Assembly: GCA_963513935.1 (NCBI GenBank)
Contig: OY740765.1
Coordinates: 118,487,362-118,551,361, forward strand
DNA length: 64,000 nt
Direction of reading: 5' to 3'
DNA from: Aphrophora alni
Taxonomy: Eukaryota > Arthropoda > Insecta > Hemiptera > Aphrophoridae
The notes below the pieces were generated by a model. That model was not told the origin of the DNA. It worked only from the letters and a program-made list of their open reading frames with translations, and searched no databases. Within the stretch, counting starts at the first letter, position 1, and each line of letters opens with the position of its first letter. The translations under genes and the position numbers were made by a program. This document shows, piece after piece, positions 56,686-64,000 of this stretch.

Positions 56686-57089
56686 TTGCGTTTGAAGTCA
56701 GAACAAAGGTCTTTCTAACAGTTAGTTTGGTGCTGTTAGTTTGGTTAAGTAAAACGATCTTTGTAATGAAAATTAAAAATTTTTCTTCTTCCATATGTGT
56801 AATTTTTCTAAAAGCTTAAATCTTCTACGCCGTTTTCAAAATATGTTTGCCTCCCTGCAGTTTAAAAACGTTTAACTTTTCAAAGATCTCAGAAGTATGT
56901 TAGTGTCAGTAAAATATCAAATTGCACAAAGAGTTTAGTATAGTCCTGTTTTATCTCTTTAAGAAAAGTGTAACTAAAAAAAAAAAAAAACATTGCCACG
57001 AGTGTCCGTTAGATGACGTTCCTATCATGGTATCATCATAACAATGTTTTTCTTATTATTTAAAAGCAAAAAACCCTATCGTTCGTCAC
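56686..57089. other. No gene recognised
   Basis: Perhaps the hAT body. An A-run lies at about 56977-56990. Confidence 0.4.
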
Positions 57090-57310
57090 CGCTTCATAAA
57101 AAAGAACATAAAATTAATACCCATAGCTCACGAACACACTAATAGTGTCAGGGTCGGAAAATAACAAGAGTTGTTCAAGAGAAACCTGATAGGAAAGATA
57201 TAAGAGAGGGATTTAGATCTACACGAAAAAGAACTATATCCAGTTAGGTTCCCTCGGGATTACCAAGTCCGTACTCGCTATTAGTGAACCCCTGAAGGCT
57301 CGATGCTTAC
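57090..57310 (+). repeat. Repeat family C, copy 5
   Basis: AATAGTGTCAGGGTCGGAAA, GATAGGAAAGATATAAGAGA, CCCTCGGGATTACCAAG and CGCTATTAGTGAACCCCT align with 42.6 kb. Confidence 0.7.
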
Positions 57311-57760
57311 GGATCAGTGAGTCTATTCTAAAATAACGTAGGCGAAATGTTATTTCAGTGAACATATTGAAACATTTCATTAAACACCCGCAAATCGGCC
57401 CCGGTGCAGGGCGCCGCGATGCACATTTTGGGAACAACTGAACAACAGTTTTCCAAATAAAATATAGGGATAAGTTAGGTAAATGGCGTTTCCGAGATTA
57501 ACGGAAAGGCATGTGAACTATGTCACGCCGTGATAATCATAAGGTGTATGGACTTGTATCGCAGTCCTAGTTTCGACCACCCATACTTGGTGTTGTTTGG
57601 AGTTAATTTTAAAATTAGTGAGTTAAATCCTCCAAATTAATTTAGTGCAATTAAGTCATCAAGAGCTGGTTAGCAAAAGTGGTATTGTGTCAGGCGGAGT
57701 TAACCGACATACGACTTCATTGGGTATGGAAGTCTACGTTTTCCATAGTTACCCTCAAGA
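57311..57760. other. No gene recognised
   Basis: Less AT-rich than average. No open frame of interest. Confidence 0.4.
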
Positions 57761-58118
57761 TAGGTTGATGTAACAACGAGTATCTGAGTCAGAATTTGTT
57801 CCCCTAAGCAACCCTTTAGCTTAGAAGTTGGTACCAGTGTGTGGTTACAATACACGGACCTCTGGGTTATTGGTCCAGCACGCGTCCTTAGTTAACCAAT
57901 AGGTTGACGTAACCAGGAGTATCCAAGTCTGAGTCCCCCCCCCCCCTAAGAAACCCCATCGCCTTACAGTTGGTAGCAGAGCGTGGTTACGATCCACGGA
58001 CCTGTGAATTATGGGCCCCAACACGCTTCCATTTCTAACCCTAAGATAGGTTAACGTAACCCCGGGTATCCAAGTCAGAATGTTTCCCTCTAAGCAACCC
58101 TTTCGCGTTGTAGCTTTT
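57761..58118 (-). repeat. Tandem ~143-bp repeat containing initiator-tRNA-Met-like sequence
   Basis: Two full units and one part unit (starts near 57761, 57898 and 58044). In units 1 and 2 the second half (57829-57897 and 57971-58040), read on the minus strand, resembles the 3' two thirds of eukaryotic initiator tRNA-Met including an encoded CCA. Unit 2 gives TGGAAGCGTG, the loop GCCCATAA with CAT anticodon, GGTCCGTGG, and CTCTGCTACCA. The 5' acceptor strand is missing. Unit 3 stops where its tRNA part would begin. Unit 2 has a C-run at 57935-57946. Not a working tRNA gene. Confidence 0.75.
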
Positions 58119-58929
58119 GCACAATTTATTTTATGTGTCCGGTCGACGCTTTTTCTACAAAATTAAACACTCGTTATTTATATCAAAATACATACAGCAT
58201 CAAAATAGCGAGCAAAGATTTTCGTGTTTCAATACAATTCCATCACCTCTGCAGATTGGCTTTCTCTGTTTGACGTATAATTGGTATAATGTAGTCAAAC
58301 TGCGCTATTAGTTTTAGTACAATCTTCTTCAAATTTTAGCATTGTCATATTATTTATATTTGTTGACGCAATTCGGAGTTCCTACATTAGTATTCGGAGT
58401 AGGCTACTCAATTATTGTAATAATATCTGCGCTATTACACCTTTAAAAACATCGCGTTAAATTTTATCGTAAAATAAATACAACTATTATACAAAACAAT
58501 TTCGTATTCTGATTACAATAAATTAGTCTTTCTGTGTACTCTCTCTCCTAACATGTATTAAAACATTCAATAAATTGCATATTATAAAAAAAATAATTTT
58601 GAGTAGTTATTATATTTTCAATGACTGCAGACAATGTTAATTTTGTTTTTTGCCAATTATTCTTGAACCGCAATATATTTTTATTTGTGATTTTTCACAC
58701 GGGTTTGGATCATTAACTTCCCATGTTTCTAAAATTCGAATCGCTAAATTTTACGTATAATATAACATCCCAATGACAGATGTATTTTTTAAAATTATCA
58801 TTAATTACGAGTTTTTGGAGAGATGGCGACCAATAGGTTTTGTTTGGGTCTTTAGAGGCTGCACATGGGCAAAAATTCATAAAAATCGTTGGTTAATATA
58901 TTTAGAAAAACGTAGTTTTGTGTTTTTAG
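58119..58929. other. No gene recognised
   Basis: AT-rich. The plus frame 58117-58311 has no family signal. Confidence 0.4.
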
Positions 58930-59165
58930 TCTTATGGTAGATACGAAAATTTAGAGTCTTAAGGAAAATATAAAAAGTCCTGATACGACCAAACAATGCC
59001 CCAAACCCAAATTTGAAATTCAGTCTCCGCGTTTAGGCTGTAGAGTACTTCACATACGACTGACGAAGTGTAGAGCATTTCAAAACAGACTTCATTCCAA
59101 AAAAGACTTTTTTCGGATTCAGGGGACTTTAAAACAGATAAATCCGTATAAAAACTCTTTATTTA
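58930..59165 (+). repeat. Repeat family E, copy 3
   Basis: TTTGAAATTCAGTC, GTTTAGGCTGTAGAGTA, ACTTCATTCCAAAAAAGACT and TTTTTTCGGATTCAGGGGAC align with 52.98-53.12 kb. Confidence 0.65.
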
Positions 59166-59689
59166 ATCCATCACAGACTCTGGACTGCTTAAAGTAAAAC
59201 GATCCACTCCAACAGTTTTCTTTTATTCAATCTATTTTTGTCGACGATTCCAGAGCTCTATTTAACTGTGCCACCTACTTCAAGTTTCATCAAAAGGCCA
59301 AATTTAATTATTCTATTCTGTAACGAGAAACCCAGAGAATAAACTTGACCATGGAAAACAATGGTTTGGACAAGGTTAGATGTTATCACTAGAACTGTGC
59401 TATGTGAATTATAGTAGATCAGAATGTTTTGTTATTGTAGACCTACTTACCACGACGCCCTACAGACTCTGTAGGAGTTAAATCTTCTCAGCATTAAACA
59501 GCTATTAATTTCGAATGTTTTTTATCCTGCTCCTACACATTTTCTATCCATCTTGAACTTTTTCTTCCTTTCATTTTCAGAATACTCCTACATTGCTTTC
59601 TTTAATACAATCATTTTAGCATTCTCCACACATCCTCTGATTAAGGGAATCAACATACCATATTAATTTTTCTTGTTGATTAAAGGGGA
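59166..59689. other. No gene recognised
   Basis: No frame or repeat end seen. Confidence 0.4.
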
Positions 59690-59840
59690 AACCCACTCGT
59701 TCATCATCACTTTTGAAAAAAATGAAGAAAATAACATAAAATAAAGACCCCCTAGCCCTCTAATACTCTAATACGCTCAGTGTCGTAAGAGAACAAGAGT
59801 TGGTGAAGAGAGAACTTATGGGATGACTACATGGAAAAAC
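59690..59840 (+). repeat. Repeat family C, copy 6 (5' half)
   Basis: CACTCGTTCATCATCACTTT, AAAATAAAGACCCCCTAG, TACTCTAATACGCTCAG and GAACAAGAGTTGGTGAAGAG align with 38.15 and 57.1 kb. Confidence 0.65.
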
Positions 59841-59959
59841 ATATGCATCCAGGTAGGGTAGTCAGTATTGCCACTTCTGTCCTTAATAAAATGAAACCCT
59901 GAGGGAAAATATTTATTAAATCCTCCTTCTGTTGCTGTAAAACTCAAAAACGATTTGCG

Positions 59960-60175
59960 ACAGCGGTCGCCATTATCGTCTGAAAGTAAGGACGATAGCG
60001 CCACAAAAATAAAATAGGAACAAAATTTGGTATAGAGGCCAATAGTATGTTCTTGTAGAACCCTATGAAATTATGGAATGCCGAATTAAATATCTCAAAA
60101 TGACTTCCATTTTAAATAGTTTTTGGTCATATCTTATGAGTTATTCAACTTATAACGCCCTAACTTATAAACTAT
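59960..60175 (+). repeat. Repeat family B, copy 3
   Basis: ATAGGAACAAAATTTGGTAT, AATAGTATGTTCTTGTAGAA and ATTTTAAATAGTTTTTGGTC match parts of the copies at 50.8 and 61.7 kb. The G/C-rich end is missing. Confidence 0.55.
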
Positions 60176-60183
60176 AATATGTT

Positions 60184-60325
60184 GGGAAGCGTGTTATTGG
60201 CATATTGGCATCCGTGATATTGACATGTTAGAGACCGTGTTATTGATATATAGGCAACCGTGATATCGACATATCAGCAACCGTGATATTGACATATTGG
60301 GAACCGTGTTATTAATATATTGGAA
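60184..60325. repeat. Minisatellite, six 23-24-bp units
   Basis: Units of the form ACCGTGATATTGACATATTG plus three to four bases repeat six times with few differences. Confidence 0.9.
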
Positions 60326-61724
60326 CTGGCAACTGTGAGGAAGACGCTTGAATCTTAACAAATATTTTATTACTATAAATACGAACGAAGATAGATTTAT
60401 GTTATGAGTGAAGTTAGGACCATTAAGTCCTCTTTTCTACTTAACCCAATACAACAACGGTACAAATTAAAAAATAAATACAAAATGAATCAAATACAAT
60501 TAAAATTAAAATTACAATAATAAAAAATTAAAATAACATAACGTTAAATAAATAAAATACATAAACTAGTATTAACACGTCAAGAAATCAAATAAAAATT
60601 TAAATAAATAAATGTTTTGGTAAACGCACATATAATTCATACGCTAATTAATTCAATCATTCAATTAATTTAATCACCTCCTAAGCAAGCAATAATCAGT
60701 CCATGGTAAGATTGTGTATGAAGAAAGATTTGAGAGATATACAAAATTGGGCACAGGTCTTAGTGGATTTGGTGGAAACCGGTAATCAGTTCCATAAACG
60801 TCACGCCGTCACGGTAAGAGATTTGACGGGCATGATTGTTCTGATGAGAGCATTGTTGATCCCATTCTTGTGCTTCACTAACATTTGAGGAGAAGTCTAA
60901 CTTTTTGCCAAGTAATTCGGCAACTCCTGTTTGTAGTATGGAATGCAACACTATTAATATACGACAAGTACTTAAGTTTTAAAAGAAGTGAAAAGTGTTT
61001 TTAATAGAGACTAATTAAACCACTGAATAAAGGCAGATTTTATGAAAATCTGGACTACAAACCCAAGCGATCTTAGCTGGATCTACAACTTTTATGACAC
61101 TATTAGAATTTTCCTACGGGTCTATATTTTATTGTCCTTTTTGATAAGGCGGAAAAAAACAATTCAAAGTAGTAATTTGTTTATATTTATAAAGTTTGTA
61201 CTTACTCTTAGCTGTGGTGGTGTTTGCAGTAGCGGAACTCAATAAACACAATAAATGGATTTTAAAATTTTTCTTTTGGACAGATGATAACCTCAGAACT
61301 GAGGCCAAACAGCTACCTATTTTTTTTCCCCATACGTATTTATGTTTATTTGTTCCATTATACTAATCAAAATATATGATATTGTTATTATTACAAATTT
61401 GATTTCCTCCTTACGTGGTGTTTTGTTTAAGTATAACTATGGTATTGTTTACTGTTTCTTCTTGGTCTACAATTATTATTGCGTCACGCCACGCGCTAGG
61501 CTGCGGCCACATTGTGTTTGGGCTACAAGAACGAATTATTGAATGTGTTCATCCTTCAAAGTAGCCGAGAACTGCTATTGTTGCATTTTAAAATAAAAGT
61601 ACGTTTTAAAAATATAATATACTATTAATTTAATTAAATTTATGTTTGGTAATCGACAAAAATTTCGATTTGTGTTTTTTGACTGATCCTTACGTTTCAT
61701 AACCTCAGGAAACCGAAAAAGTAA
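60326..61724. other. No gene recognised
   Basis: Low-complexity A/T at 60450-60680. The opposite frames at 60703-60951 have no family resemblance. Confidence 0.4.
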
Positions 61725-62109
61725 TTTTCGACATGCTGTACGTCTAAACTATAATGTGTAAAATTCAGAAAAAAAAAAGAATTAAAAATGGCTGCTATTT
61801 TAAATAGTTTTTTGTTCATATATCGTGTTTTTAAATTTATAACAAACTAAATTAGATCAATATTTTTAGTTAACAATTTTGCATGGATCTACTCCACCTC
61901 TCTATGATGAAAAATACTTAGGTTTTGTAGACAAATTAATTTTGAACCATGAGATCTCAAGGAAAAGTGAAATTTCTATAGTTACAAGATCCGACAAGGT
62001 CGAATCACCACACGAGCGTAGCGAGTGGAGGTTCTTTCATAAATAAACAGCTTGGAGGTCGGCCTGAACCGAGACACTGACACGAGGGAAGCGAGTAAAG
62101 ACTTTATAA
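61725..62109 (+). repeat. Repeat family B, copy 4
   Basis: ATTTTAAATAGTTTTTTGTT, TTTATAACAAACTAAATTA and the G/C-rich ACGAGCGTAGCGAGTGGAGG (62012-62031) align with the other copies. It directly abuts the left end of family A. Confidence 0.65.
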
Positions 62110-63472
62110 TATACAGGACGTTTCACAAAGTTCTCCCGCTACTCTCAGAGCTCATTCTTTAAATGAAAACAAAGAAAAAGTTCATAAAACATATGTCCGG
62201 AAACGTTTTGTTTACCGGCTATCCGCTATTTTGTTTTAACAGTTATAACTTTGGAAAAGATAAGATATTGAACTCAAATTTTGTATACGCATTGGTAATG
62301 TAACAGTTTACTAGTGTACCCAAAACAAAGACTTTATTAATGATATTTTCAAAATGGAGGCAGTTTAAAATTGTTAACGTCACATATCTCGAAAACTAAT
62401 TAAAAAAAAAAAAAAAAAAATTAATTTAATGTCAAACGAAATACTTTGAAAATTATTTTTGTAGCTAAGATAACCGAGTTATCGACCAAAAACACTAAAA
62501 AAATATATTTTTGATAATTGTCTACATCTCTACAACACCCAAGAATAATCTGAAAACAAAACATTTTTGAATTTTGATAATTTTGATCTCCAAATCTTTT
62601 ATATTTTAGGTCTTTTACAAAACTTCCTATTTTAAATTTTAGCATTTTATAACATCGATAAAAAGGTAATAATAAAATGCGTCATAGTTTAACAAATAGA
62701 ACGTGTAAAGGATATATTTCCGAATAAATTAATGTAAATACAGTTAATGGAAAACAAACATATGTTAGAAAAATTTGAATTTAGGAAGTACAACGAAGAC
62801 CTAAATTAATACCAAGACAAAAATATATAATACTATAATTTACAATAAATTGTCAAAAATGAATTCATCAACATTTTTCTGGACGCTTATGGTTTGCTTC
62901 CGTTGACTTTTTAGTTTTGCTGTATTGTTCTTATTTACGCAGCCATAATTCGGGGAATTTTTTCAACATTTTCGTAATTTTTGTAACTTTATTAGACAGT
63001 TATTGAATCAGTTATAGTTGTTGATAGTTAATATTTATCAACTTTATTTATTTATTTATTTTTATAGAATTGTAGACATTTACCAATAAATTTAATTTTT
63101 TTTTTTTGTTATATAAACTCGGTTATCTTTGGAGTTGGAGAACAAAATATAAAAACATATTGTTCGTTATTAAAATATGAAAATATTTTTAATGTTGTAA
63201 ATATTGTGTAAAGTTAACGGTATTTTAGATGTGTGATGATAACAATTTTAAACGGCAGCCATTTTGAAACTTTTTTTAATAAAGTCTTTGTTTTTGGGAC
63301 ACAATAAATAAAAAATCTGAACTCAATATTTTATCTATTTCCAGAGTTATAAAGTTTAAAAAATGGCAGATAGCTGGAAAACAAAACGTGTTTGTACATT
63401 ATGTTTTTATGAAATTTTGTTTTTATTTTAATTTGGACAGTGGCGGAAGATCTTTGTGAAACACCCTGTATA
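62110..63472. mobile_element. Repeat family A, complete: near-palindromic mariner-like MITE (1.36 kb)
   Basis: Left end TATACAGGACGTTTCACAAA; right end in reverse complement TATACAGGGTGTTTCACAAA. TA at both borders suits a Tc1/mariner-type target. Beyond the tips the two halves stay alignable as inverted repeats for about 430 bp per side. Examples are CAAAGACTTTATTAA at 62325 against 63275-63289, and AAGATAACCGAGTTAT at 62467 against 63118-63131. No transposase is present; the minus frame 62645-62421 is not supported. Half copies occur at 44.0, 47.7, 51.7 and 55.4 kb. Confidence 0.82.
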
Positions 63473-63599
63473 CACATCTAGCCTACGTCAAGAAAGTAGA
63501 GACATACATAATTACAAAGGTTCAGAAAACCTATTTAACAAATATTTCCTACAAAATTATTCTACTAGATAAAAGCCATTGATCTATCTATACAATTTA
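63473..63599. other. Flank of the family A element
   Basis: AT-rich, nothing recognised. Confidence 0.4.
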
Positions 63600-63715
63600 A
63601 CTTTTCATACAAAGTCCAAGAAACCAACTTTTGGGCCTTACAATTAGAGGATTTTCTTACATTACATTATATGATGGGGCTGGGTAAGTACCATGATGAC
63701 ACCCACCAACAGAGA
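63600..63715 (+). repeat. Repeat family D, copy 3
   Basis: TACAAAGTCCAAGAAACCAA, TTAGAGGATTTTCTTACATT and GGGGCTGGGTAAGTACCATG match 54.3 kb. Confidence 0.75.
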
Positions 63716-64000
63716 TGTACTCGTATTTTACGTTGATACAATCTAGTTCCAACATTAACCCATTACCGATGGGCAGTATAACGGTAAATCTAAGCACTAA
63801 TTTTCTCATCTATGGGAATACATTGATTCTTTCTGCTTTCCGCTTTCTCCCATCTGTACTACTTTACCATATCATATGTGTAAAGAGTCGACCTTCACGT
63901 TACATTAATATTGAGCTAGATATTGATGTACCTTCCTCGTATGCACAAACTTTCAAGAGCACCCGTACCCTAAAACGACACCAAATTGTTCAAAATTTAA
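63716..64000. other. No gene recognised
   Basis: The window ends in AT-rich sequence without a feature I can name. Confidence 0.4.

Noticed and set aside
57971..58040. Functional tRNA-Met gene on the minus strand
   Set aside because: The 5' acceptor strand and part of the D arm are missing, CCA is encoded in the DNA (eukaryotic tRNA genes lack it), and the T-loop base 58 is changed.

Overview
The window looks like AT-rich nuclear DNA of an arthropod, most likely an insect. It has no operons, no bacterial-style coding density and no intact host gene that I can recognise. The evidence for an insect is the mix of mobile elements (piggyBac, PIF/Harbinger, hAT and Tc1/mariner-like DNA transposons; Penelope-like, LINE, copia and errantivirus-like gypsy retroelements), several short runs of the insect telomere word TTAGG, and tRNA-derived SINE-like repeats. 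A hemipteran would fit but is not proven. Nearly every supported feature is a transposable element, a relic of one, or a tandem repeat.

Region by region: 0.3-1.1 kb holds an unrecognised decayed coding stretch (minus strand). 4.1-4.4 kb is a LINE 3' tail, and 4.8-6.1 kb an internally deleted piggyBac with TTAA ends. A copia integrase relic and a hAT end follow at 6.1-6.75 kb, a tRNA-like SINE at 8.3 kb, a LINE endonuclease relic at 10.1 kb, a Penelope GIY-YIG relic at 11.5-12.0 kb and a LINE ORF1 zinc-knuckle relic at 12.7-13.6 kb. A 90-bp-arm foldback and a leader with three primer-binding-site-like motifs lie at 14.4-15.4 kb. From 16.8 to 22.0 kb a broken gypsy/errantivirus-like element (minus) is split by a LINE (plus), which is itself split by a second LINE; both insertions have exact 14-bp target duplications. 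A 456-bp terminal-inverted-repeat transposon is at 23.5 kb.

From 25.577 to 32.579 kb lies a full-length but heavily mutated errantivirus-like provirus (minus) with two LTRs, a polypurine tract and gag, protease, RT, RNase H, integrase and env relics. 32.8-34.2 kb carries mariner-like and LINE relics. 36-44 kb is a mosaic of dispersed repeat families that recur to the window end, here called A (near-palindromic mariner-like MITE), B, C, D and E. 44.945-46.895 kb is a minisatellite of about 48 units of ~40 bp with higher-order blocks. 47-64 kb continues the mosaic and adds a Harbinger MITE with correct TTA duplication (55.8-56.6 kb), a Penelope-like ribozyme motif (53.2 kb), a tandem repeat built on reverse-complement initiator-tRNA-Met sequence (57.8-58.1 kb) and an almost complete long-inverted-repeat element (62.1-63.5 kb).

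The sequences do not form a pathway. They record repeated insertion, nesting and decay of mobile DNA. The youngest events by eye are the two nested LINEs at 18.9-21.4 kb. Coordinates of relics without clear termini are approximate, and all similarities were judged by eye.
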